Shown: positions 41,743-52,369 of the stretch, one piece after another
How the letters are laid out: each line of letters begins with the position of its first letter
Numbering within the stretch: the first letter of the stretch is position 1
Source: Charina bottae
Taxonomy: Eukaryota; Chordata; Lepidosauria; Squamata; Charinaidae
Length of the DNA: 64,000 nucleotides
Assembly (NCBI GenBank): GCA_023362775.1
Contig: JALMGJ010000012.1
Location: 22,402,001 to 22,466,000 of the forward strand
Direction: 5' to 3'
The notes under the pieces: model-generated
The model's database searches: none
Seen by the model: only the letters and a program-made list of their open reading frames with translations
Told to the model about the DNA's origin: nothing
Made by a program: the position numbers and the translations under genes

Positions 41743-41880
41743 TATTTGTATTTATACCCCGCCCATCCCCTCCCTAACGGAGGACTCTGCGCAGCTTACA
41801 TACATCGTTATACATCAAATTATACAGTGTTCTTTCATTATACAATTCGCGCGTAAGGGGAGGGGGTAAGGGAACTGGCT
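41678..41880 (-). mobile_element. LINE 3' tail with AATA/TTTA inverted repeat
   Basis: AAAT repeats (41678-41702) face TTTA repeats (41708-41742), separated by GTATATTA. The TTTA side is the tail of a minus-strand LINE 3' UTR (ttataccccgcccatcccct, complement of the sense tail at 61625). Its body runs into the next L2 copy at 41884. Confidence 0.75.
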
Positions 41881-41883
41881 CTT

Positions 41884-43438
41884 ATTTATTTATTTATTAT
41901 TAATCAAATTTATCACCACCCATCTCTACCACGGTAGACTCTGGGCGGTTTACAACAAATGTTAAAATTAAAGTTAAAAATCAATAATCATTAAAATACA
42001 ATAAACAGTACAATAAATAAGAATATAAAAATCCAGAGGATGGTAGGATCTTAAAAGGAGGTCATTATTAAACTAACCACCCCCAGGAGAAACTATCTCT
42101 ACCTTTGTCCCACGCCAGGCGGCAGAACCAGGTTTTTAGGGACTTCCTAAAGGCCAAGAGGGAGGACGCCTGCCTCACCTCTGGGGGCAAGATGTTCCAC
42201 AGGGCGGGCGCTATCGCAGAGAAGGCACGCCTCCTGGACCCCACTAGATGGAATTCCTTTGTTGACGGGGTCCGCAGCATGCCCTCCCTGCATGACCGGG
42301 TGGGGCGGGTAGATGCAATTGGGATGAGACGGTCCCTCAGATAGCCTGGCCCCATGCCATGTAGGGCTTTAAAGGTGATAACCAACACCTTGAATTGGAC
42401 CCGGAAGCAAACTGGTACCCAATGCAGCTCGCGGAGCAGTGGTGTTACATGTGCTGATCTTCTCGCACCCATAACAACTCGAGAGGCTGCATTTTGGACC
42501 AGCTGAAGCTTCCGGATACTCTTCAAGGGTAGCCCCATGTAGAGCGCATTGCAATAATCTATATGAGAGATGACAAGGGCATGAGTGACTATTCGGAGGG
42601 CCTCTCGATCCAGGAAGGGGCGCAACTGGCGCACAAGCCGAAGCTGTGCAAAGGCCCTCCTGGCCACGACTGCCACCTGCTCTTCGAGCAGGAGTCGTGA
42701 GTCCAGGAGGACCCCCAAGCTCCGGACTGAGTCTGAACGGGGTAGTGCCACCCCATCCAGAATTAAAGATGATAACTTCCTGGAGGCCGAGGGGCCATCA
42801 ATCCATAGCCACTCCGTCTTACCAGGGTTCAGTTGAAGCCTGTTGTTCCCCATCCAGGCCCCTACAGCCCCTAGGCACTGAGATAGGGTGTCCACTGCAA
42901 CACTTACTTCACCCGGGATGGAGATATACAATTGAGTATCATCAGCATATTGGTGATACCTCATCCCGTGATGACGGATGATCTCACCCAGCGGCTTCAT
43001 GTAGATGTTAAATAGGAGAGGAGAGAGAACCTAACCCTGCGGCACCCCACAAAGAAGGGCCCGTGGGTCGGATCTCTCCTCTCCTAGTACCACCGATTGT
43101 GAGCGACCCTGGAGGAAGGAGGTAAACCAGCGCAAAACTACACCGCCCACCCCCAACTCCCTGAGTCGCTGAGAGGTCCAAGAGAGCGAGAATGGATGCA
43201 CTGCCTCCATCTCGCTCCCGCCAGAGATCATCCATAAGCGCGACCAATGCAGTCTCTGTCCCATATCCCGGCCTAAAACCTGACTGAAAGGGGTCTAGAT
43301 AATCCGTTTCATCCAGAATCCTCTGGAGTTGCAGCGCCACCACCTTCTCAACCACCTTTTTGAGGAGGGGGTGCACCAGCGCCTCCTTAAAGACTGCTGG
43401 AAACACCCCCTCCGCTAAGGATGCATTAATCATCCCCT
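41884..43438 (-). mobile_element. L2-type LINE, longest copy in the window
   Basis: The minus-strand order is: reverse-transcriptase palm (from 43438), YADD box, thumb and C-terminus, stop at 42068, short 3' UTR with the gcccatctctacc / ggtagactctgggcgg hairpin, and a TTTA tail at 41884. It is 5'-truncated upstream of the palm; the endonuclease and any ORF1 are absent. A Sauria-like SINE lies just beyond its 5' end. Confidence 0.92.
42068..43436 (-). pseudogene. L2 ORF2 reverse transcriptase, mostly open
   Basis: The upstream frame (43433-43008) has MINASLAEGVFPAVFKEALV, HPLLKK, YLDPFQSGFRPGYGTETALV and ALLDLSA. It then loses ~40 bases that should hold the motif A aspartate (AFD), which shifts the frame. 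The downstream frame (43000-42068, 310 codons, no stop) has MRYHQYADDTQLYIS with intact YADD, then NPGKTEWLW, RPFLDREALRIVTHALV, YCNALYMGLPLKS, LQLVQNAASR, LRELHWVPV and WNILPPEVRQ. A second small indel lies near 43030 (GVPQGSV is disrupted). It is probably the source type for the shorter L2 tails nearby, but catalytically dead without motif A. Confidence 0.93.
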
Positions 43439-43584
43439 GGACCCAACCACATGGTTCTTCCTGGCTTTCCGGACTACATGTCCCAAGGTACCTTGCATTG
43501 GAGCTGGCTGCTGACTTCCTGTAGACGTTTGTTGCTTCCAGGATCTGCAGCCATTCTTAAGATCTTCCATCCAATGGAACCTGA

Positions 43585-43790
43585 CCCCAGACAGGACAGG
43601 ACGCCAGCATATTTTCCCACTTTAAGGTGGTACCCAATTTATCTACTTGCTAAGCTTTCGAACTGTTGGGTCGACAGGAGCTAGGACTAGCAACGAGAGC
43701 TCACCTTGTTGCGCAGGGATTCGAACTGCCGACCTTCCGACCAGCAGTTCTACAGCTTCAGCGGTTTAACCCGCTGAGCCACCGCGTCCC
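43585..43790 (-). mobile_element. tRNA-derived SINE, 5' half (Sauria-like)
   Basis: The minus strand starts gggacgcggtggctcagcgg (A box) and has ggcagttcgaatccctg (B box) and 'gttcgaaagcttagcaagta', corresponding to the Sauria body. It fades into unrelated sequence near 43585 without the Bov-B-like core or ACCTTT tail, so it is 3'-incomplete or a distinct subfamily. Confidence 0.75.
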
Positions 43791-43993
43791 TTAATGTTTG
43801 TTAAGGTGTAAATGCAAAGACTACTAACTGTATAATTATGGTTTAATTCCTTTATGTAGCTTTGATATATGAATGCACTCTTGTGTTCTGATCTTGAGCT
43901 TTGGGGTGTATTTAAAAATGCAAAGACTATGTTGACCTGCAATGGTTTATTGAACTTTCCTACATGTATGCTCTAGTGTCTTATTATTGTAAC

Positions 43994-43997
<4 letters not shown>

Positions 43998-44033
<36 letters not shown>

Positions 44034-44037
44034 TTTT
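43998..44037. repeat. (TTTA)n tail repeat
   Basis: About ten TTTA units, the complement of the tail of the adjoining minus-strand SINE. Confidence 0.9.
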
Positions 44038-44256
44038 CTATCCCGCCTTTATTTTTTATAAATAACTCAAGGCGGTGAATATACCTAATACTCCTTCCTC
44101 CTCCTATTTTCCCCACAACAACAACCCTGTGAGGTGAGTTGGGCTGAGAGAGAGTGACTGGCCCAAGGTCACCCAGCTGGCTTTGTGCCTAAGGCAGGAC
44201 TAGAACTCTCAGTCTCCTGGTTTCTAGCCCAGCGCCTTAACCACTAGACCAAACAT
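44038..44256 (-). mobile_element. CORE-SINE (MIR-like), full length
   Basis: The minus strand reads a tRNA-like head (tttggtctagtggttaaggc), B-box-like gagttctagtcctgcc, core (caaagccagctgggtgacct, tgggccagtcactctctctc), a 3' region (caccttgagttat...gcgggatag) and an AATA tail. Degraded copies are at 3398, 19283, 37323 and 44944. Confidence 0.82.
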
Positions 44257-44259
44257 TAA

Positions 44260-44940
44260 TCCTATACATGCAGAAAGAAACACTAGGAACCCTTTTATTT
44301 TGCAGCCAACAGCCACCCTTATGTGCACCAAGATATTTTAAGTTTTTCAGTATAATATATATTTTTAGAACAATAAGAAATGGAATGGAAATAGAATGTA
44401 TATACACCTGGCTTATTTATTTTCAATCTGGAGCATGTTTATCTTCACCAGGGAAAAGTGTTAAATAAAAGGGAAGTTAATGTGTTGTTTCAGTGACTCT
44501 GGGTTTTATCAAAAAAACTGAGAGGACCCCCAGGACTTCTATAATAACCATTCTAATCTAATTCACATATTAGTGGGTAAAAGTGGCTGTCTATGATATC
44601 CCATGATTTCCATAATTTTAATGTTTTTTCAAATATTTTTAAAAGATCCATTTGGCCATTGTTTCTGCAAGTGAGTGGCTGTAGCACCCAGCAAAAATTC
44701 GAAGCAGTCAATGGGAAATTGCATCACTATCCAAATTTAATGTGGCAATTTTTGGAGGCTGCAAAAAAGATTTGGGTCTATATGGTAGCTGTAGGTTGAC
44801 TACCTTTGCCATAAATCTCCCATAGCCTCAGGAAATATATTGGCATTTTGAACTTGAAAGAAAATGCCTAACGTTTCTTGGAGATGCAGTTCCAAAAGCA
44901 TCAATTCTTTACATCTTTCATCCTATTAACAACTTTTTTT
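44260..44940. other. Unique AT-rich DNA
   Basis: No gene or repeat supported. Confidence 0.45.
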
Positions 44941-44943
44941 TAA

Positions 44944-45168
44944 TCTGTTAAATCATGTCTGATTTTCGGAGACTGTCTGGACAAGTCCCTGCAGTTTTCT
45001 TGGCAAGGTTTTTCAGAAGTGGTTTGCCATTGCCTCCTTCCTGGGACTGAGAGGGAGTGACTGGTGCAAGGTCACCCAGCTGGCTTTGTGCCCAAGGTGG
45101 GACTAGAACTCACAGTCTCCCAGTTTCTAGCCTGATGCCTTAACCACTACACCAAACTGGCTCTGATT
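44944..45168 (-). mobile_element. CORE-SINE (MIR-like) with RTE-like tail
   Basis: Minus strand: tRNA-like head (gtgtagtggttaaggcatca), core (caaagccagctgggtgacct), then 'ggaaggaggcaatggcaaac', 'cttgccaagaaaactgcagg' and 'cagtctccgaaaatcagaca'. The tail differs from the 44038 copy, so two subfamilies share one head and core. Confidence 0.8.
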
Positions 45169-45170
45169 GA

Positions 45171-45743
45171 CAACTAGGCACATTAAATAGAGATAGTAAG
45201 CAAAGGACTCCCATTAATTCTTCTCTTTGTCTCTACCTTCCCTAAGTGAAAAAAGAATACTTTTAGGTTCTCCTTTTCAGCCTGCTTCCTAAAAGAAGAA
45301 CAGAATATTGCCTCTACCTTCTTCTCCTTTTCCCCACCACAAGGAAGGAAGTGAAGCAATGCAGATTTTCCATTGGAGCATATGACTTCCTTAAAGTAAA
45401 CATGTAAAGTAAACAAGTAAAACATCTATCCCTAGACATTCTTAATGGGCTTGAGTTTTCTCACACAATACACTGTATTAAATATGGATTCCTGTGAATG
45501 AACTGGAGGTTTCTAAATAAGGTTATATCAAGGTGTGTTTTTTTCCCTTACAATTTCTTCAGGATATTATATCCCCTCCATAAATGACCATTTCCCCCGT
45601 CTCTTGCTAATGTTTACTCTTCAGACCAGGATTGTTGTTATCTGCCTACTTTATTCCCAACCCAGTTGTCCTTCTTTATCATGGTCTTTCCAGTTTGTGT
45701 GTATGTGTGTAAAAGTGTGAGGGAAAAAATAGAATATTCTAAC
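45171..45743. other. Unique DNA, nothing recognised
   Basis: No gene or repeat supported. Confidence 0.45.
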
Positions 45744-45751
45744 TGAATGTG

Positions 45752-46017
45752 TAGGCTGACCATATTTCCTTGAGGCAAAAACATCACCGGATAAAGTGGG
45801 TATGCGGGCGCGCGCAGGCGCATGCACGCAGGGGGTGGGGGCATGCACGCGTGCGGGGGGTGTGCGCATGCAGGGAGGCGGGGGTGCACACGGGCGCTTT
45901 GCTGGGAAACTTTCAAAAACAGGACAAAATTGAGATTTTTACTATAACGACGGGACGCTCCAGAAATGGTGAAATAACAGGACAGTCCCATTCAAAACAG
46001 GATGTATGGTTAGCCTA
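45752..46017. mobile_element. hAT-type MITE with perfect 8-bp TSD
   Basis: The ends TAGGCTGACCATATTTCC and the complement TAGGCTAACCATACATCC are inverted repeats. The TSD TGAATGTG is identical at 45744-45751 and 46018-46025. The interior carries a ~100-base alternating purine-pyrimidine, CpG-rich segment (gcgggcgcgcgcaggcgcat, cacgcgtgcggggggtgtgc) likely to adopt Z-DNA. Same family as 38016-38522, with a different filling. Confidence 0.93.
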
Positions 46018-46025
46018 TGAATGTG

Positions 46026-47395
46026 ATCTTATGAAAAGGATCACACCTGGAGAACATTGGTCACCACAAATAATGCAACTCTGAATACTAAGTTGGTCAA
46101 CTTTTTTTATTTTATTATTTGCCAAGGCCACCCTTAGACTCAAATTTAAAAATGAAAGCATTGCTGGAAGATTTGCATCGTTCGAAATCAAACTGCATGG
46201 CCAAAGGAAAACTTTCACAGCTGTAAGTTATGATTGTCTAATATTTCATGTGCTGCAACATTTGGAAATGGATTCAGTGAGTGGTAGATTCATTCATTTC
46301 ATTTTCAGTGTTATGAAGCCAAAATGGAGTAAGTAAAATGAATCAAACCAAAGCAAATAATAGTGAAATGAAACCAAGAAACAAAACAAAGATGAAGAGA
46401 ATTAAAGCTACTCAGCTGTTACAAATCAAGGGGAAATTCTACAGGAACTAAATGTGAACTTGATTCTTTATTAAGGCTTCATGTTTATTACATTTATTCA
46501 GACTGGAAGCCAAGTTTCAACATTCAGCTACATGCTGAGCAGCAGAATGCTACATATACAGTATGGACAAGAGTGAAGATACTTCCCTGTGATGGTACAC
46601 TAAATAATACACCATACAATGCAATTGCCTGTAATAACTGGCAGTTTTGACAGCACCCACAGTCAATTGTGGAGTGACTTCTTCCAACCCAGTTTCTTCT
46701 AACTTTCCAACTTGTCCATTCATTTCTCCCCTGATAGGAGTAGGCAGGAGAAAGATCTTTGGAAGTATGACTTAGATTGCAACCAATCGCATCAAGCCAG
46801 CCCCTATGTTCACGGAAACACCTGTATGGTCCTTCATTAGGTTGCCCTTTGGGGTCATGATGGGTGGTGTTAAAATGAAGGAATATGAAAGTGAAAAGGC
46901 CTGAGATGCTGCTGTTTTGAAACTGATTATGCACTGAGCTCTTGCAAACGAGCTCCCTGAATACTTCTAACTGAGACAGAGGCCCATGTTAAGGATTCTT
47001 ATGAGTCTTCAGTGTAATAAATAAGCCTTTCTATTAGCTTATAGGATACAATCAACAAATCTCCATGCCCTTTTTTCTCTAATTAAAAAAATACTATTAT
47101 ATCTAAGTATGAAAAAGGAAACAGTGTGGGGGGTTTGTATAGTTAAACAGTTAAAACGGTTCCCCGATTACATATTTGTTGAATGTATGCATATGTGTGT
47201 GTTTGTGTTTTTAATCCAGCCCAAGATTATTTGTTTGAAACTGATGAACAGAAGGAAAAAGTAAGCTCAGAGGAATAGATTTTTTGCCCAACATCAGTCA
47301 GTTCCAGCATTAGGACCTATTTATTATCCTATAGGGCTTCTGGATAGTTGCCACACTGAGAAGACCACTCCACTGACATTATCTATTAAACAAAT
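46026..47395. other. Unique DNA, chance open frames
   Basis: The minus-strand frame 46524-46934 (136 codons) is the longest here. It has no recognisable domain, signal or splice context and is most likely random. Confidence 0.5.
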
Positions 47396-47400
47396 GAAGT

Positions 47401-47500
47401 TCCTTCCTTCCTTCCTTCCTTCCTTCCTTCCTTCCTTCCTTCCTTCCTTCCTTCCTCCCTCCCTCCCTCCCTCCCTCCCTCCCTCCTTCCTTCCTTCCCA
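47401..47500. repeat. (CCTT)n-(CCCT)n polypyrimidine tract
   Basis: 100 bases of pure pyrimidine: about 14 TTCC units followed by about 9 CTCC units and three more TTCC. The mirror-symmetric homopurine strand can form intramolecular triplex DNA. Glu/Gly/Arg/Lys-repeat open frames on the minus strand are artefacts. Confidence 0.97.
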
Positions 47501-47504
47501 AATA

Positions 47505-48313
47505 ATTAACACTCTGTTTGAAAATGGGACTCTTTTTTCTTCCTTTTTTCCCCCCAAAGCCACCCTCTGTCCGCACACCTGCATCCTCAGTATTGGAGTG
47601 TGTAAATAATGACTACTTAGCATAGAGAGCCTGCAGGCAACATTGCACTGAATTTAACACTGTGCTTATCTGCTCCTACTACCTGCTTGGCTGCCCATCT
47701 GGACACCTAGGTGCTTTATTTTCATCCCTACTGCACGCCATCAGCAGCAACACGGGTGAAACTTACCCAAATATCAGCTCAGAGCTGAGAGAATGGAAGG
47801 AAGCCTTTCTCCAGGCATGGCATTTTAAATCTTCTCCTGTTACTGCCTTTCAGGTAATAGGAAGAAATGTTTGAATGATCACATATGTGCACCATGCTTA
47901 GGCAGGCATTTTAGATAGTTGACTTATAGCTATGGAACTCTTGCTGGGGATCTGCCAGAGCCACACCTTGGACATCTTGATGGAAAAAAAGGAGTAAGGC
48001 TTGATTATCATTACTTATACGTATCTATCTCCTTGATCTTCTATCTAATCTTCATTCATTAATCCATTCCCAGGAAGACAACCCTTTAGGTGTAATCTGC
48101 CCATTTTCAAAATAGGTATCCAATGGACACATTGTTTTCTTTGTCAACAATACAGAACTATTCGGTCATTGTCTTCTGCTAGATTTCTTTTTTTCATTTT
48201 CTCATACAGACCTGGGCTTTTCTGATCCCCTATCCAGTTATGTCATAGTAAAAATATGCCATGGATTAGTTCTGCTGTAGTATAAACATTCATCAATCTA
48301 TTTTTTTTATTTA

Positions 48314-48344
<31 letters not shown>

Positions 48345-49285
48345 TCTATAGCTGCCCATCTCAACAAGTGACTCTTGCATTCAGTGAAGTAAACTCTAAT
48401 GCCACAGTACTAACAATGTGTATTCTTTCATTCCTTTTGAGATTACAAACAGAGCTGAAATCTCATAGACATACTACATCTGCTTCTTCTTCAGCTAGGC
48501 CTTTGCAGTTTAGATTAGTCTTAATGGAGGTTTTAACAATTTTTATAAGTTTCTGTTTCTGTTTTGTCTTGGTTTTTGTTTGTTTGTTTTCAATTTTTAG
48601 CTGCTGTAAGTAGCCTATGGGAAAAAAGTAGAACACAAAGCACAAAGCTAGTCTGCAAATATCATCTATGCAACGGGGGCACATTCTGTATGATGAAAGG
48701 CTGGGGCTGGTTCATGACAGCAAGGAGAGTCTGGAAACACAGCAGATCCTGTATTCCCAGCTAGGGATGACACTGTTCAGTTGTGCAACTAAATTAAGGG
48801 AGGTGCTGTCTAATAAGCAAGGTTGTAAATTAAGATGAACAAGAGGTCCTCCATCAATGGGTTGCAATTTTATTAGTCAGGCATGCCTTAAGACACCTTT
48901 TTTTTTGTCAGAAGCAGTAAAATTCAAAATACTTCTTATCTGCCCAATAACTGTAGTTCTGATACATTTGCTGAACATTTTTAGATGTATTAATTGCCTT
49001 CTTTTCTATTCCAATGGTTGCAGAATGTTTTATTCTAGCCAGCCTATTTCTTATAAAAATTAAAAAGAATATTAGCCATCATGACTTAATATATGTTTCT
49101 ACATTTGTGTCATATCTTTATTGGCAGTAGTAAAAAGAAGAAAAAGGAAGGAGTGTGTAAAAGTAGAGAAACTCTATTTTGGAGGAAATAGTAGGATAGT
49201 AACAGGTGATGGGAACAGGAAAGACCTCTCCATCTGGTACTTGGTTCACTTTTCAGAAACTGAATTCAAATGGACCTAAGCAGAA
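47505..49285. other. Mostly unique DNA
   Basis: No gene recognised. A GATT repeat (48318-48344) with 'tctatagctgcccatctcaa' and 'gtgactct' is a minus-strand L2 tail remnant (48318-48375). Confidence 0.45.
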
Positions 49286-49289
49286 CAAT

Positions 49290-49962
49290 TGGCACAAGGA
49301 AGGAGTGACAATCTGAGGTACGTAGGACATAGTTAGGGAGTACCTGGCTACTATGAACAAGTTTAAATCTCCAGGCCAGATCAGTTAAATCCAAGAGTCA
49401 TGAGGGAACTTTCAGATATCATCTTGAAGGCCCTTTCAAGGACAGGAATAGGACTAGAGGATTGGAGAAGAGCAAATGTTGTTCTTACCTTTAAAATGGA
49501 GAAAAAAGAAGAACGAAGACACTACACACTGGTCAGCTTCATGTTGATGCCTAGCCAAAACATGAACATATTATAAGCAATCAGTTTATGTGTATTTAGA
49601 AAAGATTACATTACTTGGCAGAAGACAGCATGAATTTATCAAGAATGGAGTCATGCCAACATAATCTTCCTCTTTCTTCAACTGAGTAGCCAATTTAGTT
49701 GACTATGGTAACATGGTGGACATAGTGCACCTTGACTTCAGCAAAGCATTTGACAATATCTCCCAGAAGATCTTAGTAGAGAAAATGGCAAAATAAGGAC
49801 TGGACCATGCTCTGTATTAGATGAATGCTGAGCTGGTTGAACAATCAAACCACATGTATATCAATAACTCCACATCAAACTGGAAGAAAGTGTTGAATGG
49901 TGTACCACGGGGCTCTGTTCCACACCCTGTGTTGTTCAACATATTTATAAATGACTTGGATG
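49290..49962 (+). mobile_element. Ancient CR1-type LINE, RT region
   Basis: Scattered codons show the CR1 reverse transcriptase: VDIVHLDFSKAFDNISQKIL (motif A with AFD), then NGVPRGSVPHPVLFNIFIND followed by LDD (motif B and the approach to the YADD box, which is lost). Many stops and indels. It joins a GATT repeat at 49966 that is the tail of an RTE fragment on the other strand. Confidence 0.85.
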
Positions 49963-49965
49963 ATT

Positions 49966-50290
49966 GATTGATTGATTGATTGATTGATTATGTGCCATCA
50001 AGTCATTTTCAACTTCTAGCAACCATAAAGATTTTATCCATGAGGATCTGTCCCTAATCTGTTCTTGTTCCCAATGGTGCCCTCATCACCACCATAACTG
50101 AGTCCATCCACCTTGCTGCTGGTCATCCTCTTCTTCTCTTTCCTTCCACATTTCCCAACATTAGAGCCTTTTCCAGAGAGTTGAGTCTTCATATACTGTG
50201 TCCAAAGTAAGATAATATGAGCCTGGTCATTTGTGCCTTGAGTGAGAACTCTGGGTTGATTTGTTCAATGATCCATCAGTTCATTGTAAT
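49966..50290 (-). mobile_element. RTE-type LINE 3' end (non-Bov-B)
   Basis: The minus strand translates in pieces as INEINPEFSLKAQMTRLILS and SLEKALMLGNVEGKRRRG, followed by ARWMDS, the C-terminus of an RTE ORF2. A 3' UTR follows (gataaaatctttatggttgc, acttgatggcacataatc) and a GATT/AATC tail at 49966-49990. Tails of the same family are at 15795 and 51320. Confidence 0.8.
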
Positions 50291-50505
50291 AACATTTGAT
50301 AATTATATTTTCTAACTGACTTGGATGAGCAGTTATAAAATATAACTATCAAATATTATTACTGCCACTTTTTAAAAAGTTCATCTCAGTGATGAGAGTC
50401 AGTGATGATTCTGATAACTTCCAGACTGGATTACTGCAATTCATTGTATTTAGGGTTGCTTGAAGACTAGCACTTGGTAGAGCAGCCATGAAGGCCTTGT
50501 AAAAG

Positions 50506-50509
50506 ATAT

Positions 50510-50544
<35 letters not shown>

Positions 50545-50546
50545 TG
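50506..50546. repeat. (TTTA)n microsatellite
   Basis: About ten TTTA units ending in an imperfect AAATAAAT inversion, probably the remains of LINE tails. Confidence 0.85.
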
Positions 50547-50649
50547 TATGTTAAATAAATAAAATGTCATGATGTGTCTATCCCTACAAAGATCATGGTT
50601 TAGACTATTGGTTAGACTATTGGTCAGACCAACAGACTATTACAACTAA

Positions 50650-51322
50650 ACGGCATCACCGTAGCACACTAACCAATTAAAGCCCTCCAAAACATCTTAA
50701 GTAAACCAAAAGACCCAGTAGCCCAAGAAGAAAAACCAGGACTCATCTACAACATACCGTGTAAGGACTGTAACAGCCACTATGTAGGACAAGCAGGCAG
50801 AAGTCTAGTAGAGCGCATTCCTGAACACCAACTAGCAGTCAGAAGACACAATGAAAACTCCTTAATCTTACAACACATGGACAGACTCAACCATAGTTTT
50901 AGCTAGGAAACTGTGAGCATCCTAGACCAAGCTAAATCCAAAAACACTAGAGAATTCTTGGAACCTTGACACTCAGACAAATCAGCCATTAATAGACACA
51001 TAGAGATAAAACACATTTACAAACCATACAAAAGAGACAATAGAAAAGCTAAGAAGGAAACAAAAAGACCAGAACACTTTCTCTCCAGCAGCCTACACCC
51101 AGATAAGCAGGGATTAACACCAGACAAACAATCAAACAGAAAACAATACTCTAATCAATACCAAGGGGAAAACCACACCTCCACCAATACTGGCAGGGCA
51201 AGCTACTGTATATAAACAGGGAGCAAACCCCACACTCACTAGCACTGATGATATTACCTAGTCAGGTAATGAAACATCTGCAAGCAAACAACCAAACTCA
51301 GAGAGCACCAAGGAATCCACAA
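50650..51322 (+). mobile_element. Penelope-like element (family B), 3' part
   Basis: Translated pieces: QNILSKPKDPVAQEEKPGLI then YNIPCKDCNSHYVGQAGRSL, i.e. the GIY (LIYNIPC) and YVG variant of the YIG motif, followed by VERIPEHQLAVRRHNENS and LQHMDRLNHSF. The catalytic Arg is kept. Stops interrupt the later part. A canonical hammerhead-like core lies at 51245, and the end is 'cagagagcaccaaggaatcc'. The copy is 5'-truncated before the reverse transcriptase. Confidence 0.85.
51245..51282 (+). ncRNA. Canonical hammerhead-ribozyme-like core (PLE)
   Basis: CTGATGA (51245-51251), then a perfect 6-bp stem ATTACC/GGTAAT with loop TAGTCA, then GAAAC (51271-51275) and ATC. All invariant hammerhead core bases CUGAUGA and GAAA are present. 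It is the best of the hammerhead-like motifs in the window; cleavage is inferred, not shown. Confidence 0.62.
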
Positions 51323-51465
51323 GGTGGATAGACTCAGTTCCAGCGACAATGAGTGCACCATTAGAAGACCTGGAAAGTCCTGGTTAGGGAGAGATCATCA
51401 TGGAGAAAATCTATCTATGTGGTTGCTAAGAGTCAACAATGACTTGATGGCACATAATTTATCAA
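51320..51465 (+). mobile_element. RTE-type LINE 3' tail (non-Bov-B)
   Basis: 'aaggtggatagactcagttc' followed by 'gagaaaatctatctatgtgg', 'ttgctaagagtcaacaatga' and 'cttgatggcacataattta' matches the family at 15795 and the complement of 49966. It directly follows the PLE 3' end. Confidence 0.75.
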
Positions 51466-51659
51466 CTGAAGACTGCCTAGCATCAGTTAACGTAATCAAA
51501 ACATAAGCCTTGAATATACTTGGAGCCATGGTGCACATTTAAAGAGGAAATAGAATTAAGCAAACAAGAAATCTCAAACAGATCAGATTCACATGATCAA
51601 TACAGGTGGCAAAAACTGACCAATGTAATAACACTGTCATTGAATTCAACATATATTTA

Positions 51660-52190
51660 CAGTTCTAAGAAAAAAGTATTTGTCCCTTTTGGGATTTTTG
51701 CGTGTCTTTGCCACTGAATGTTATCAGAACTTTATGTGGGTTTAATGCTGTATAGAGGGAGTTTGAGGGGAAAAAATAGCACCCAGGTTTGGTGCTTTTT
51801 CCTTCATTTCATAAACATTGGCGTCCAAGATGCAATCTGCCAGTGTGTGTTCTTAGATTCAGTAAGTGGTTGCACAATCTTTAGCTGTAATAACATGCAG
51901 CAAATGCTTTATGTGATTGGTGATCAGTGTCTCACATCACTCTCTGTGATAAACTGCTTCAATTCATACCATATGAGGGTCTAACACAAACTGCCTGTTT
52001 CAGCTCCTCCCACAATATTTCTCTGGGGTTTAGGGCTGGACTTTGACTTGGCCTTTCCAAAATACTTAATTTATTCCTCTTCATTCCTTTTCTTGTAGAC
52101 TTGATAATATGTTCGGGATCATCGTCTTGCTGCATGACCTACATGTACTTTGACTTCAGCTGATAGGCGATGGCCTGTTATTCTCCTGTT
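51660..52190 (-). mobile_element. Tc1-type DNA transposon relic with terminal repeat
   Basis: The left end (51660, preceded by TA) is a Tc1-family terminal inverted repeat (cagttctaagaaaaaagtat). On the minus strand the transposase C-terminus survives as VMQQDDDPEHIIKSTRKG and ILERPSQSPALNPREILW, then WEELKQAVC and LITNHIKHLLHVI. The second Asp and the Glu of the DD34E triad can both be placed. The N-terminus and the other terminal repeat are not found; a PLE fragment begins near 52225. Confidence 0.82.
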
Positions 52191-52224
52191 GAAATCTCTA
52201 ACAGAAAGAAAAACTCAGTGTGAA

Positions 52225-52345
52225 CATCTTGTACTGTCATGCATTGATGATGGTGAGTCTCGCAATGATGATGTTACCTACAGTAGTTGGGTAATCAAAC
52301 ATCTGCAAGCAAACAACCAAACTCAGAGAGCACCAAGGACTCCAC
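52225..52345 (+). mobile_element. PLE (family B) 3' end, decayed
   Basis: 'aatgatgatgttacctacag' and 'gttgggtaatcaaacatctg' are a damaged hammerhead-like region (the C of CTGATGA and the G of GAAA are lost). It is followed by 'aaactcagagagcaccaagg' and 'actccacaa', the family B end. Confidence 0.75.
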
Positions 52346-52369
52346 AACCATCACACTTTTCCTAGAGTG

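Noticed and set aside
46524..46934. 136-codon minus-strand frame with several Cys residues
   Set aside because: No spacing typical of a Cys-rich domain, no signal peptide at the start, and not flanked by splice signals that would support an exon.
47324..47623. Gly-Arg-Glu-Gly / Lys-Glu-Gly-Arg repeat protein
   Set aside because: Translation of the CCTT/CCCT tract; no coding evidence outside it.
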